A DNA stretch of 64,000 bases from VAXT01 sp963827725 (GCA_963827725.1 CAWHBM010000001.1:868001-932000); one strand, 5' to 3'; numbered from the stretch's first letter, positions 1-9,358 are shown. The notes: generated by a model from the sequence alone, not told the origin. Numbers and translations are program-made.

Positions 1-549
1 CTGCACGTCGCCACCGGCGAGCTTCGCTGGCTCGAGGAGGCAAACCGTCTCGCCCGACTCGCGGTCGCGCTCCATGGAGACGAGGAGCGTGGCGGCTTCT
101 TCCTCTCGCCCGCCGACGGGGAAGAGCTCGTAGCGCGCAAGAAGGACCTCGAGGACCACCCGACGCCTTCGGGCAACGCGATGCTGGCCTTCGTGCTCCT
201 GAAGCTGGCGCGGATCTACGGTGACGACGAGCTCGAGCACCGCGCAGTCGGCGTCTTTCGGCTCGTCCACGAAATGATCCCGAGAGCTCCGGCCGCGTTC
301 GGCCACGTCCTCACGGCGCTCGACCTGCATTTCTCGGCCCCGCGAGAGATCGCGATCGTCGGGCCGGCCGATTCCCCGGTCGCGCGCGCCGCCCTCGAGC
401 CTTTCGAGCCCAACACGGTCGTCGCGGTCGGCCCCACCGAGAAGATCCCGCTGCTCGTCGGCAAGAGCCTCGTCGAAGGCCGGCCGGCCGTGTACATCTG
501 CGAGCGCTTCGCCTGCCAGGCACCGGTCACAGACCCAGCCGACCTATAG
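1..549 (+). CDS. C-terminal part of a YyaL/SSP411-type thioredoxin-domain protein (5' partial)
   Basis: An open frame runs from base 1 to a TAG at 547-549, so about 182 C-terminal residues are present and the start lies upstream. The visible part resembles the alpha-helical barrel tail of the DUF255/YyaL (SSP411) family: a helix ending in RLAVALHGD, then RGGFFLSPAD, then a segment with the small-residue motif PSGNAML. It ends with an alpha/beta segment (REIAIVGP) and one cysteine pair in the last 20 residues (ICERFACQAP). The N-terminal thioredoxin fold with its CxxC would be upstream and cannot be checked. The biochemical role of the family is poorly defined. Family assignment is fairly sure; function is not. 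Confidence 0.75.
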   Translation: MHVATGELRWLEEANRLARLAVALHGDEERGGFFLSPADGEELVARKKDLEDHPTPSGNAMLAFVLLKLARIYGDDELEHRAVGVFRLVHEMIPRAPAAFGHVLTALDLHFSAPREIAIVGPADSPVARAALEPFEPNTVVAVGPTEKIPLLVGKSLVEGRPAVYICERFACQAPVTDPADL

Positions 550-612
550 CCGTACGAAACATTCACAGCGTCCTTACAAAGTGATTACGGCTCCTGGGAA
601 GACTCACCTTCG

Positions 613-2316
613 ATGGCAGTCTCTCCAACTCGTTGGATTCTGATGGCGGCCCTAGCCGCAGGGATCGCCGCCGCTGCCGGACTCGCTTCGAGCGACGCGC
701 AGAGCGCCTCGCCCGCGGTTCGTCCGAACGTCGTCGTGCTGATGACCGACGACCAGACTCTCGAGTCGGTGCGCGTGATGCCGAACGTTCGCAGTCTCAT
801 TGCCGACCAGGGCGTCACCTTCGACAACAACTTCGTCTCGTACTCTCTGTGCTGCCCGTCGCGCGCCACGTTCCTGACGGGCCAGTACGCGCACAACCAC
901 ACTGTCTGGGGCAACGCGGCCCCGAACGGCGGCTACTACAAGCTCGACAGCACGAACACGCTGCCCGTCTGGCTCGCACGCGCCGGATACCAGACGATCC
1001 ACGTCGGCAAGTACCTGAACGGGTACGGGACGCGCACCGCGACGGAGGTCCCGCCGGGTTGGGGCGAGTGGTACGGCTCCATCGACCCCACCACGTACCG
1101 GTTCTACAACTACAACCTCAACGAGAACGGGACAGTCGTCAACTACGGCACCGGCGCGGCGAACTACCAGACAGACGTCTACGCCCGGAAGGCCGTCGAC
1201 ATCATCACGCGCCAGGCTGTCGATCCACGGCCGTTCTTCCTCTCGGTCGCCTTTCTCGCGCCGCATAGCGGCCAGCCGCGCGATCCCGACGACCCCGCCG
1301 GCCAGGCGACCCCGTCGCCGGCCGTCCGACATCGCAACTTCTTCGCGAACCAGGCGCTCCCGCTTCCGCCCTCGTTCAACGAGCTCGACGTCTCCGACAA
1401 GCCCGCCGGAATCCGCAACCGCCCCCTCCTGACGACCGCCCGGATCAATGCGATCCGCGAGAACTACCAGCAGCGCCTCGAGTCGCTGCTCGCAGTCGAC
1501 GACGCCGTGGGCCTGATCGTCAACCAGCTGGCGGCGATCGGCGAGCTCGACAGGACGTACATCCTCTTCACCTCGGACAACGGGTTCTTCCACGGCGAGC
1601 ATCGCGTGCCCCAGGGGAAGGTGCTGCTGTACGAGCCCTCGATCCGCGTTCCGCTGATCCTGCGCGGCCCCGGCATCCCCGCCGGCAAGCGCCGCAGCCA
1701 GTTCGTGTCGAACATCGACCTGGCGCGGACGGTCGTCGGGGCAACGGGCGCGCAGCCCGGACGGGTCCTGGACGGCCGGTCGCTGCTGCCTTTCGCCAAG
1801 AACCCGCTGCTGCACTCCGGACGCGACCTTCTGCTGGAGACGCCGACCTACGCGGCGATCCGCACTCCCAATTGGCTCTACGCCGAGCACGTGACCGGCG
1901 AGCGAGAGCTGTACAACCTGGCGCGAGACCGCCACCAGCTCACGAGCCTGCACGCAGACCTGAGCCTCAGCCGCACCCGCGCCGACCTCGCGGCCCGCCT
2001 GGCGCGGCTGCGTGGATGCGCCGGCCCGGTTTGCCGTCAAGGCCCTCGCCTCTCGCTCCGGACCCGCATCCAGGGAGGCGGTAACTGCCGTCGCGCCCGC
2101 CTCCTCGTCGGGGTCCGCGGCCCGTCCGCCCGGCGAATCTCGCAAGCCGCCTTCTATCTCGACGGCCGGCGGCTCAAGCGTGACACGCGCGCTCCCTTCA
2201 GGCTCACCGTCCCGAAGCGGCTCGCTCGCCCGGACGGCTCGCTCCTCGAAGCCCTGGTGACGCTCAGCGATTCGCGGCGTCTGACACTGTCGCGACGCAT
2301 CGCCGGCTGCGCCTAA
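613..2316 (+). CDS. Exported arylsulfatase-family hydrolase
   Basis: A 567-residue sulfatase of the alkaline phosphatase superfamily, most like N-acetylglucosamine-6-sulfatases. An N-terminal hydrophobic signal sequence (about residues 8-30) is followed by the metal-binding VLMTDDQ (Asp46-Asp47). The core sulfatase motif is CCPSRATFLTG, with Cys80 in the C-x-P-S-R position that formylglycine-generating enzyme would oxidise. Further on come HVGKYLNGY and FTSDNGFFHGEH, which supply the remaining metal and substrate residues. The last 110 residues, after the catalytic domain, carry several cysteines and look like a small beta-sandwich add-on. It probably removes sulfate esters from polysaccharides outside the membrane. 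No formylglycine-generating enzyme gene is in the window. It stands alone, 64 bp after the preceding gene. Confidence 0.9.
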   Translation: MAVSPTRWILMAALAAGIAAAAGLASSDAQSASPAVRPNVVVLMTDDQTLESVRVMPNVRSLIADQGVTFDNNFVSYSLCCPSRATFLTGQYAHNHTVWGNAAPNGGYYKLDSTNTLPVWLARAGYQTIHVGKYLNGYGTRTATEVPPGWGEWYGSIDPTTYRFYNYNLNENGTVVNYGTGAANYQTDVYARKAVDIITRQAVDPRPFFLSVAFLAPHSGQPRDPDDPAGQATPSPAVRHRNFFANQALPLPPSFNELDVSDKPAGIRNRPLLTTARINAIRENYQQRLESLLAVDDAVGLIVNQLAAIGELDRTYILFTSDNGFFHGEHRVPQGKVLLYEPSIRVPLILRGPGIPAGKRRSQFVSNIDLARTVVGATGAQPGRVLDGRSLLPFAKNPLLHSGRDLLLETPTYAAIRTPNWLYAEHVTGERELYNLARDRHQLTSLHADLSLSRTRADLAARLARLRGCAGPVCRQGPRLSLRTRIQGGGNCRRARLLVGVRGPSARRISQAAFYLDGRRLKRDTRAPFRLTVPKRLARPDGSLLEALVTLSDSRRLTLSRRIAGCA

Positions 2317-2351
2317 CCGGCTCGCTCCGGGCTCGAACCTAGAAGAATCGG

Positions 2352-3598
2352 GTGGTGCGCGTCGCCACCCACCGTGCTCCGTACCTCGTCTTCGGCGAGC
2401 ACGAGTTCGACGTTCCACTCGACCACGCGAGCCCGGAACGCGGAAAGCTGACTGTCTTCGCGCGCGAAGTCGTCTCGGCTGACCGCGAGCGGGACGAGCT
2501 GCCGTGGCTCGTGTTCTTCCAGGGAGGCCCCGGGAGCGAGTCGCCACGCCCGCTTCAGCTCGTGGACAAGACCTGGCTCGCCCGCGCGCTCGAGGACTAC
2601 CGCGTGCTGCTTCTCGACCAACGCGGCACCGGCCGCTCGACGCCCGTGGGCGACCTCGCCGGGCGCAGCGCAGAGGAGCAGGCCGAATACCTGACGCACT
2701 TCCGGGCCGACTCGATCGTCCGCGACGCCGAGCTGATCCGGCACCAATTCGGAGCCGAGCCCTGGAGCGTGCTCGGGCAGAGCTTCGGCGGCTTCTGCGT
2801 CGTCAACTACCTCTCGCAGGCGCCGGAAGGCCTCGCCGCCGCGTTTCTGACGGGCGGGCTCCCGCCGCTCGAGCGTCACCCCGACGACGTCTACCGAGCG
2901 ACCTACGAGCGCACAGTCGCCAAGACTCGCGCCTACTACGAGCGTTATCCGGACGACAGGGATCGCGTGCGGAGCATCCTCGATCGCCTCGAGGCCGAAG
3001 ACGTCCGTCTCCCCGGCGGGGATCGCCTCACGCAGAGGCGCTTTCGCCAGCTCGGCCAGATGCTGGGCATGGGCTACGGGTTCGAGCAGCTGCACTACAT
3101 CCTCGAGCTGCCGTTCGGCTCACCCGCGTTCTTGCACGACATCGAGAGCGCGTACGTGTTCCCGCGAAACCCAATCTACGCCGTCATCCACGAAGCGTGT
3201 TACGCGTCCGGCGTGGTGACCGGCTGGTCGGCCGATCGCGTCTTGCCGGACGAGCTTCAGCGACGATCCGACGCTGCTGACGGGAGAGCACGTCTATTCC
3301 TGGATGTTCGAGGAGTACGGAGCGCTTCGCCCGCTCGCTGGGGCAGCGGAGATCCTCGCTCAGCACGAGTGGCCCAAGCTGTACGACCCACCGCGGCTCG
3401 CAGCAGAACGAGGTGCCGGCCGCCGCGGTCATCTACGCGGAGGACATGTACGTGGAGCGCGCGTTCTCGGAGGAGACGGCGGCGGCCATCCGCGGGCTGC
3501 GCCCCTGGCTGACGAACGAGTACGAGCACGACGGCTTGCGCCAGGAAGGTGGCCGTGTCCTCGGCCGGCTCCTCGACCTCGTCCAGGGCCGGGCCTAG
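2352..3598 (+). CDS. Proline iminopeptidase-like alpha/beta hydrolase (S33), frameshifted
   Basis: The first 300 codons encode a clear S33 peptidase: oxyanion-hole motif FFQGGPGSESPRP (about residues 55-67), DQRGTGRS (89-96) and the nucleophile elbow GQSFGG with Ser144. The protein then continues in two other frames. TGEHVYSWMFEEY is read one base later (about 3283-3385), and AAAVIYAEDMYVERAF two bases later (from about 3410), ending at the TAG 3596-3598. The restored protein is about 415 residues, a normal family length, and carries the C-terminal Asp/His region. Intact homology on both sides of each break argues for two single-base errors rather than decay. Start GTG 2352 was chosen because the family's N-terminal beta-strand follows at once. 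The end touches the livG start, so it may be the first gene of the liv operon. Confidence 0.75.
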
Positions 3599-4305
3599 TG
3601 CCTCTCCTCGCAGCTTCGGAACGTGACGCGGCGCTTCGGGGGGGTCGTCGCGCTGGACGACGTCTCCTTCGACGTCGCCCGTGGCGAGATCGCAGGGCTG
3701 ATCGGGCCGAACGGGGCGGGGAAGACGACCGCCTTCAACGTGATCACGCGCCTCTACCGGCCCGATTCGGGAGAAGTCGACTTCGACGGCGAGAGCCTTC
3801 TGGGGACACCTCCGCACCGAGTCGTGCGCCGCGGCATCGCCCGCACGTTTCAGAACGTCGAGCTGTTCCCGACGATGACAGTCCTCGAGAACGTCCTCGT
3901 CGGGGCACACACGCGCAGGCACGCGCGTGCGCGCGCGAGAGAGTTCTCGAGTACGTCGAGATCGACGACCTCACCGAGCGGCCGGCGTCAGGGCTGCCGT
4001 ACGCGACGCTGAAGCGAATCGAGCTCGCGCGCGCCCTCATCGCCGAGCCCCGGCTGCTGCTGCTCGACGAGCCGGCCGGCGGCCTGAGCCACGAGGAAGT
4101 CGAGCGGCTGGCGAGCTTCATCACCAAGACGCGCGAGCGCTTCGATCTGACCATCCTCCTCGTCGAGCACCACATGAACCTCGTCATGCGCATCTCCGAC
4201 TCGGTCACCGTGCTCGACTTCGGCAAGAAGATCGCCGCCGGCACGCCGGCCGAGGTGCAGCGCGATCCCGCCGTGATCGAGGCCTACCTCGGAACGACCG
4301 ACTGA
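3598..4305 (+). CDS. livG: Branched-chain amino-acid ABC transporter ATPase LivG, frameshifted
   Basis: ATP-binding subunit of a LIV-type importer. Walker A is IGPNGAGKTT, followed by the LivG-typical GIARTFQNVELFP (Q-loop region), Walker B LLLLDEPAGGLSHEE and the switch histidine in LLVEHHM; the C-terminus ends AYLGTTD. The signature region reads LPYATLKRIELARAL, a loose form of the usual LSYGxQRRLEIARAL. The reading frame changes near 3605-3615, where dropping one base restores an MPLLQLRNVTRRFGG-like start from GTG 3598. It changes again near 3915-3945, where about 20 residues usual in LivG also seem to be missing. The stop overlaps the livF start. Identity is sure; exact sequence in the two break regions is not. 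Confidence 0.8.
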   Translation: MPLLAASERDAALRGGRRAGRRLLRRRPWRDRRADRAERGGEDDRLQRDHAPLPARFGRSRLRRREPSGDTSAPSRAPRHRPHVSERRAVPDDDSPRERPRRGTHAQARACARERVLEYVEIDDLTERPASGLPYATLKRIELARALIAEPRLLLLDEPAGGLSHEEVERLASFITKTRERFDLTILLVEHHMNLVMRISDSVTVLDFGKKIAAGTPAEVQRDPAVIEAYLGTTD

Positions 4306-5012
4306 TGCCTCCGCTCCTCGTGCTCGACGACGTGAAGGCCCGCTACGGGCAGGTCGACGCGCTGCACGGCGTCTCGTTGAGCGTGGGGGAGGGCGAGGTC
4401 GTGGCCGTGCTCGGCGGCAACGGAGCCGGCAAGACCACGACCCTGCGGGCGATCTCCGGCCTCGTCACGACCTCCGGCACGGTCAGCTTCGCCGGCGACC
4501 GGATCACCGGAGCCTCACCCGAGAAGGTCGCGCGCATCGGCGTCGCGCACGTCCCCGAGGGGCGCGGCATCTTCAGCGAGCTCACGGTGCACGAGAACCT
4601 CCGCCTCGGCGCCTACCTCAGGCGAGACGGCTTCGCCGACGACTACGAGCGGGTCCGCGGCTACTTCCCGTGGCTCGAGCGGCGCCGCGACCAGCAAGCG
4701 GGCACGCTCTCGGGCGGTGAGCAGCAGATGCTCGCGCTTGCCCGAGCGCTCATGGCCCGTCCGCGCCTGCTGCTTCTCGACGAGCCCTCGCTCGGGCTCG
4801 CCCCGCTCGTCGTGCGCGAGATCTTCGGGATCGTCGGTGAGCTGAACGAGAAGGAGGGCCTCGCCGTTCTCGTCGTCGAGCAGAACGCATCCCTCGCGTT
4901 GCGCTCCTCCAGCCGGGCCTACGTGCTCGAGGTCGGCCGGGTCGCGCTCGAGGGGCCGAGCGCCGAGCTGGCCGAGAACGAGTCGGTCCGGAAGGCGTAT
5001 CTGGGGTACTGA
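4305..5012 (+). CDS. livF: Branched-chain amino-acid ABC transporter ATPase LivF
   Basis: Second ATPase of the importer, 235 residues, the usual LivF length. Walker A is GGNGAGKTT (residues 37-45), then the LivF-typical HVPEGRGIFSELTVHENL, ABC signature LSGGEQQML, Walker B LLLLDEPSLGLAP and VLVVEQN with Asn in place of the switch His, as is normal for LivF. ATG 4305 overlaps the livG stop by one base, and its own TGA overlaps the livH ATG (ATGA), so the genes are translationally coupled. With LivG it forms the cytoplasmic ATPase pair on the LivHM permease. Confidence 0.95.
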   Translation: MPPLLVLDDVKARYGQVDALHGVSLSVGEGEVVAVLGGNGAGKTTTLRAISGLVTTSGTVSFAGDRITGASPEKVARIGVAHVPEGRGIFSELTVHENLRLGAYLRRDGFADDYERVRGYFPWLERRRDQQAGTLSGGEQQMLALARALMARPRLLLLDEPSLGLAPLVVREIFGIVGELNEKEGLAVLVVEQNASLALRSSSRAYVLEVGRVALEGPSAELAENESVRKAYLGY

Positions 5013-5911
5013 TGGCCGAGTTCGCGCAACAGGTCGTCGCCGGGCTCGCGTCCGGCTCCATCTACGCGCTCCTCGCGCTTGCGATCGTGATCATCTACCG
5101 CTCGACCGGGGTCGTGAACTTCGCGCAGGGAGAGATGGCGACCTTCACGACCTTCATCGCCTGGACGCTGATCGACCACGGGCTCGGTTACTGGGTCGCA
5201 TTCGCGCTGACGCTGGTGATCGCCTTCGTGGGCGGGGTCGCGCTCGAGCGGGTCGTCATCAGGCCGGTCGAGGGTGGGCCGGTGCTGACGATTGTGATCC
5301 TCACGATCGGGCTCTTCATCCTGTTCGGCGGTCTCTCGAACTGGATCTGGAAAGCGGAGGTGCGCTCGTTCCCGCCGAGCCGGCCATTCCCGACGAGCGC
5401 CTGGGACATCGGAGGGGTCGCCGTCTCCAAGCAGGACGTGGGCATCCTCGCGATCACCCTTGTCCTCGTCGTGGCGCTCTACCTGCTGTTTCAGCACACG
5501 AAGCTCGGCCTTGCTCTTCGTGCTGCCGCGCTGAACCCGACGGCGAGCCGACTCGTCGGCGTGCGCGTCGGCTGGATGCTCGCGCTCGGCTGGGGCCTCG
5601 CCGCGGCAGTCGGCGCAGTCGCGGGGATGTTCACGGCGGCCGCCGCTCCGCCGCTCGAGCCGAACATGATGCGGCCGGTTCTCATCTACGCGTTCGCCGC
5701 CGCAGTGCTCGGCGGGCTCGCGAGCCCGGTCGGTGCGATTGTCGGCGGGCTCACGATCGGCGTGATGCTGAACTTGATCGCGACGTACGACACTCACGTC
5801 CACGTCGAGCTCGACCGGCTGAGGCTGCCGATTGCACTCGCCGTGATCCTGACGGTCCTGCTCGTCCGGCCGGAGGGGCTTTTCGGCCGCGCGGTGGTGC
5901 GCCGTGTCTAG
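5012..5911 (+). CDS. livH: Branched-chain amino-acid ABC permease LivH
   Basis: Inner-membrane permease subunit of 299 residues. It has at least eight hydrophobic helices and the family's early motif GSIYALLALAIVIIYRSTGVVNFAQGE (about residues 14-40, here described by its key residues GxxYALxALG-like and NFAQGE). The LivH cytoplasmic loop resembles ALRAAALNPTASRLVGV, and the C-terminus has the usual LLVRPEGLFGR. It is coupled to livF by an ATGA overlap and overlaps livM by 8 bases. It pairs with LivM to form the transmembrane channel. Confidence 0.93.
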   Translation: MAEFAQQVVAGLASGSIYALLALAIVIIYRSTGVVNFAQGEMATFTTFIAWTLIDHGLGYWVAFALTLVIAFVGGVALERVVIRPVEGGPVLTIVILTIGLFILFGGLSNWIWKAEVRSFPPSRPFPTSAWDIGGVAVSKQDVGILAITLVLVVALYLLFQHTKLGLALRAAALNPTASRLVGVRVGWMLALGWGLAAAVGAVAGMFTAAAAPPLEPNMMRPVLIYAFAAAVLGGLASPVGAIVGGLTIGVMLNLIATYDTHVHVELDRLRLPIALAVILTVLLVRPEGLFGRAVVRRV

Positions 5912-6920
5912 GCCCACCCTCGTCCGCGGCGGCGCGACGGGTTTCGTCCTCTCGATCGCGATCGTTGCGGTCTTCCTCGTGCCTCGCTGGGACACGGTCG
6001 GCGACATCAAGGGGGCGCAGCTGGGCGTGTACTTCATCGCCGTCCTCGGGCTGAACATCGTCACCGGCTACACGGGCCAGATCTCGCTCGGGCACGGAGC
6101 CTTCATGGCGATCGGCGGCTACACCACGGCGATTCTCGTCGCCGAGCATGGCGTGCGCGACCTCTGGACGATCCCGATCGCGGGTCTTGTTGCAGGAGCG
6201 GCGGGCTTGCTCGTCGGCCTGCCGGCATTGCGTCTCTCCGGGCTCTACCTCGCCCTGGCCACGTTCGGGCTGGCCGTCGCGATGCCTGAGCTGCTCGCCT
6301 GGGACAAGCTCGAAGCGCTGACGAAGGGCGGCCAGGCGATCCAGCTCTTCGGCAGCTCCGATCTCACAGGCAAGGGCTTCGAGGACGTGAGCTTCCTGGG
6401 CCAGACGCTCACGTTCACGCGCGCCGTCTACTACCTGACCTGGGCGATAGCGCTCGTCCTGCTCGTCGTCGCATGGTTCCTGCTGCGGGGGCCGCCTGGC
6501 CGCGCGTTCCGCGCTGTGCGGGACAGCGAGGTCGCCGCCGCCTCGTCGGGCGTGAACATCGCGGCCTACAAGACGTTTGCGTTCACGATCAGCGCCGCCT
6601 ACGCGGGCATCGCCGGCTCGCTGCTCGTGATCGGCGTCGCCTTTGCCGACCCGCAGTCTTTCCCGGCCAAGCTCTCGCTGACTTTGCTCGTGGGCGCGGT
6701 CGTCGGCGGGCTCGGGTCGCTGTGGGGAGTCCTTGCAGGTGCTGCCTTCATCCAGTTCCTGCCTGACGCGGCCGTGCACATCTCCAAGGCACAGGGCGTC
6801 CCGGACGCGGTCTACGGCGCCGCTCTCATCCTGATCGTGCTCGTACTGCCGACCGGGGTCGCCGGCGGCCTGCGTCGTGCACTAACTCCCCTAACAAGTC
6901 GGCTATACACTCGGTCTTAG
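5904..6920 (+). CDS. livM: Branched-chain amino-acid ABC permease LivM
   Basis: Second permease subunit, 338 residues, GTG start overlapping the end of livH. Recognised by GLNIVTGYTGQISLGHGAF (about residues 49-67), the family's most conserved stretch, and by FRAVRDSEVAAASSGVN in the large cytoplasmic loop that contacts the ATPases. The C-terminal end LVLPTGVAGG matches the LivM tail. Multiple hydrophobic helices are present. A -10-like TACACT (6906-6911) lies inside its last codons and probably allows extra transcription of the binding-protein gene that follows. Confidence 0.93.
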   Translation: MSRPTLVRGGATGFVLSIAIVAVFLVPRWDTVGDIKGAQLGVYFIAVLGLNIVTGYTGQISLGHGAFMAIGGYTTAILVAEHGVRDLWTIPIAGLVAGAAGLLVGLPALRLSGLYLALATFGLAVAMPELLAWDKLEALTKGGQAIQLFGSSDLTGKGFEDVSFLGQTLTFTRAVYYLTWAIALVLLVVAWFLLRGPPGRAFRAVRDSEVAAASSGVNIAAYKTFAFTISAAYAGIAGSLLVIGVAFADPQSFPAKLSLTLLVGAVVGGLGSLWGVLAGAAFIQFLPDAAVHISKAQGVPDAVYGAALILIVLVLPTGVAGGLRRALTPLTSRLYTRS

Positions 6921-6925
6921 ACGTC

Positions 6926-8143
6926 ATGGGCAAGCGGCTTTTCCTCGTAGTAGCGGCGTTCTTCGCGCTCGGCATCCCCGTCGCGTTCGGTGGCAGCTCC
7001 GCCGATCCCGGGATCACTCCGACGATGATCCACATCGGCGGCACGGCGCCGCTCTCCGGCTCGGCCCAGGCGTTCCAGTCGGTCGCCAAAGGCGCCGAGG
7101 CCTACTTCAAGTACGTGAACGCGCGCGGCGGAGTCAACAAGCGCAAGATCAAGTACGAGTACCTCGACGATCAGTACATCCCGTCGGAGACCGTCCGGCA
7201 GACCCGCGTGCTCGTCCAGGAGAAGAACGTCTTCGCAATCTTCAACTCGCTCGGCACCGAGCACAACGAGGCGATCCGCCCGTATCTGAACCAGCTCCAG
7301 GTGCCGCAGCTCTTCAATGCAAGCGGCGCGACGACCTTCGGTCGGGACCACCGCCAGTACCCGTGGACGATCGGCTACATCCCGTCCTATATCGCCGAGG
7401 GTGCGATGTACGGCAACTACATCCGGCGGACGATGCCGAAGGCGAAGATCGCGATCCTCTACCAGAACGACAGCTACGGGGCCGACCTGATCAAGGGGCT
7501 CGAACGCGGCCTGGGCCCGCGCAAGGGGAACATCGTCGCGCGCGTCGGGCACGCGGCGAGCGACGACAACGTCCAGTCGCAGGTGGCGCAGCTCAGGGCT
7601 TCGAGGGCGGGGATCCTCATGCTCTTCACGACGCCGAAGTTCACGATCCAGGCCTTCCAGTACGTGAACGGGCTCGGCTGGAAGCCGAAGGTCTTCGTCA
7701 ACGCCGTCTCCAGCGCGTCCAACGTGATGGTCATCTCCTCGAGCCGCGGCCAGAACAAGCGCGTTCAGGGTGCGATCTCGATCGTCTTCCTCAAGGATCC
7801 GAATGACCCCAAGTGGAACCGCGACCCGGGCGTCCTGCTCTACCGGAAGATCATGCGCAAGTACGCGCCGGGCGCGAACATCAAGGACGTCTACAACGTC
7901 TACGGCATGTCGGCCGCGTTCACGTTCGTCGACGCGCTGAAGCGTGCGGGCAAGAACCCGACACGGCGGTCGCTCATGACCGCGGCCACGCGCCTGAACG
8001 AGCGGAACAACCCCTTCGTGCTGCCCCGGATGGTCCTCAAGACGACCGCGACCGAGCGCTTCCCGATCGACCAGGCGCGCCTCCAGCGCTGGAACAACGG
8101 AAAGTGGATCTCGTTCGGCGGCCTCTTGCGAGCGCGCAGCTAG
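6926..8143 (+). CDS. livK: Branched-chain amino-acid ABC transporter substrate-binding protein LivK
   Basis: Periplasmic-binding-protein type 1 fold (Peripla_BP_6), 405 residues. A signal sequence (residues 1-26) is followed by the mature start DPGITPTMIHIGGTAPLSG, the standard opening of this family. Further family segments are YEYLDDQYIPSETVRQTR and IAILYQNDSYGADLIKGL. Unlike most actinobacterial homologues there is no lipobox cysteine after the signal peptide, so anchoring is unclear: the protein may be secreted or held by an uncleaved signal. It closes the first liv operon, whose order is G-F-H-M-K. The ligand could be Leu/Ile/Val or another small carboxylate or amide, since the family is broad. 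Confidence 0.9.
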   Translation: MGKRLFLVVAAFFALGIPVAFGGSSADPGITPTMIHIGGTAPLSGSAQAFQSVAKGAEAYFKYVNARGGVNKRKIKYEYLDDQYIPSETVRQTRVLVQEKNVFAIFNSLGTEHNEAIRPYLNQLQVPQLFNASGATTFGRDHRQYPWTIGYIPSYIAEGAMYGNYIRRTMPKAKIAILYQNDSYGADLIKGLERGLGPRKGNIVARVGHAASDDNVQSQVAQLRASRAGILMLFTTPKFTIQAFQYVNGLGWKPKVFVNAVSSASNVMVISSSRGQNKRVQGAISIVFLKDPNDPKWNRDPGVLLYRKIMRKYAPGANIKDVYNVYGMSAAFTFVDALKRAGKNPTRRSLMTAATRLNERNNPFVLPRMVLKTTATERFPIDQARLQRWNNGKWISFGGLLRARS

Positions 8144-8472
8144 GACTGGCCGTTACCCGCAAGCAGGCGCGGCAACTCGCGCTCGACCTGCCGGAAGCGG
8201 TCGAGCAGGATCACCACGGCCGGCCTTCGTTTCGCGTCGCCAACAAGATCTTCGCCACTCTCTGGGACGAGGACCACATGAACGTGATGCTCGACGAAGG
8301 CGGGATCCTCACCGCAATCGACGCAAAGCCGAAGGTCTGTGCCGAGGTCTGGTGGGGCAAGCGCCTCACGGCCGTGCGCGTGGATCTCCGTCGCGCTGAT
8401 CCGAGCTTCCTCGCGGACCTCCTCGCCGAGGCCTGGGAGATCAGGGCGCCGAAGCGGCTCCTTCGCGATTGA
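8104..8472 (+). CDS. MmcQ/YjbR-family DNA-binding-fold protein
   Basis: A CyaY-like fold protein of the YjbR/MmcQ family. Homologues begin at the segment TRKQARQLALDLPEAVE, followed by RPSFRVANKIFATLW and a C-terminal APKRLL helix. That core starts at codon GTT 8152, which cannot initiate. The nearest conventional start is GTG 8104, which overlaps livK by 40 bases and would add 16 residues. A CTG at 8146, three bases after the livK stop, would give the family's usual N-terminus. Function is unknown in general; despite the DNA-binding annotation often attached, no target is established. It overlaps the next gene by 4 bases. Confidence 0.8.
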   Translation: MDLVRRPLASAQLGLAVTRKQARQLALDLPEAVEQDHHGRPSFRVANKIFATLWDEDHMNVMLDEGGILTAIDAKPKVCAEVWWGKRLTAVRVDLRRADPSFLADLLAEAWEIRAPKRLLRD

Positions 8473-8972
8473 GCCCGCGCACCCGGCTCCGCGCGATGTC
8501 GGGAAGCGCCGGCTTCGTGCTCGTCGGCGGCCCGACGATCGTGGCCGGGCTCGTCCCCTGGTTGCTGACACGCTGGGAGGCGGACGCGCAGCCGCTCGGG
8601 CTTCGGATTCTGGGCGGAGCGCTGCTGGTGGCCGGCGCCGCGCTCGTCCTGGAGACGACGGCGCGCTTTGCCCTCCAGGGCCGTGGGACGCCCGCGCCCT
8701 GGGCGCCGCCCGAGCGCTTCGTCGCCCGCGGCTCGTACCGGCTGACGAGGAACCCGATGTACGTCGGCGTGCTCGCCCTGATTGTCGGGCAGGCGCTCCT
8801 CCTCGGCCGGGAGATCCTCTTCGCCTGGGCCGCAGCCGCGTGGCTCTTGTTCCACCTCTTCGTCGTCCTCGAAGAAGAGCCGGGTCTCCGGCGCCGGTTC
8901 GGAGCGGCCTACGAGGACTACTGTGAGCGGGTGGCCCGTTGGCTCCCTACTCGTCCCAGAATCCGTCGATAG
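8469..8972 (+). CDS. Isoprenylcysteine carboxyl methyltransferase-like membrane methyltransferase
   Basis: An integral membrane protein of 167 residues in the ICMT/phospholipid methyltransferase (PEMT-like) superfamily. It shows four hydrophobic helices and the C-terminal SAM-binding signature: GSYRLTRNPMYVGVLALI, then EEEPGLRRRFGAAYEDYCERVARWLP. RNPMY and the ExxL...YxxYxxxVxRW block are the diagnostic parts. TTG 8469 overlaps the preceding stop (TTGA), suggesting coupling; an internal ATG at 8496 is an alternative. The substrate is unknown; bacterial members are seldom characterised. Confidence 0.85.
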   Translation: MSPRTRLRAMSGSAGFVLVGGPTIVAGLVPWLLTRWEADAQPLGLRILGGALLVAGAALVLETTARFALQGRGTPAPWAPPERFVARGSYRLTRNPMYVGVLALIVGQALLLGREILFAWAAAAWLLFHLFVVLEEEPGLRRRFGAAYEDYCERVARWLPTRPRIRR

Positions 8973-9336
8973 TCTCGGCGTCGCCAGGACCGCCCGGCGC
9001 GCCGATCGCGATGAACTCGGCGCCTTCGGGGCCCGCTTCGAACCCGCGTCGGGTTTCCTTCGAGATGCGGATCGCATCCCAGGGCCCGAGCTCCTTCACC
9101 TCGTCCTCGAGCTTGACTCGCATGCTGCCGGCCAGGACTAGGAACACCTCTTCCTGCGTCTTGTGCGTGTGCCCCCACGGGACCTGGAAGTTCGGCGCGA
9201 GCCGCTGGTAGGTCAGGCCGATCAGCTCGGCATCGAGGGCGACGCGGGCGAACCGCGCTTCGAGATCCGGGGATAGCCCGAAGTTGGGGGCTTGATCCTC
9301 GACCTCTTTCAAGTTGACGATCGTGTAATCGCTCAT
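8947..9336 (-). CDS. Cupin-domain protein
   Basis: A single-domain cupin of 129 residues. The first metal-binding cupin motif is visible as WGHTHKTQEEVFLVLAGSM (about residues 54-72; His56, His58 and Glu62/63 as likely ligands), and the second half has LGPWDAIRISKETRRGFEAGPEGAEFIAIG. The second motif lacks the usual histidine at the expected place, so metal binding may rely on three ligands. Its 3' end overlaps the 3' end of the methyltransferase by 26 bases, tail to tail. It is divergent from the leuS leader. The substrate cannot be predicted. Confidence 0.85.
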   Translation of the reverse strand: MSDYTIVNLKEVEDQAPNFGLSPDLEARFARVALDAELIGLTYQRLAPNFQVPWGHTHKTQEEVFLVLAGSMRVKLEDEVKELGPWDAIRISKETRRGFEAGPEGAEFIAIGAPGGPGDAETIDGFWDE

Positions 9337-9358
9337 GGCGCGGATTCTTCCAGCTTGG

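Noticed and set aside
652..2547. Long open frame antisense to the sulfatase gene
   Set aside because: Arg/Ala-rich translation without motifs; a product of high GC content opposite a well-supported gene.
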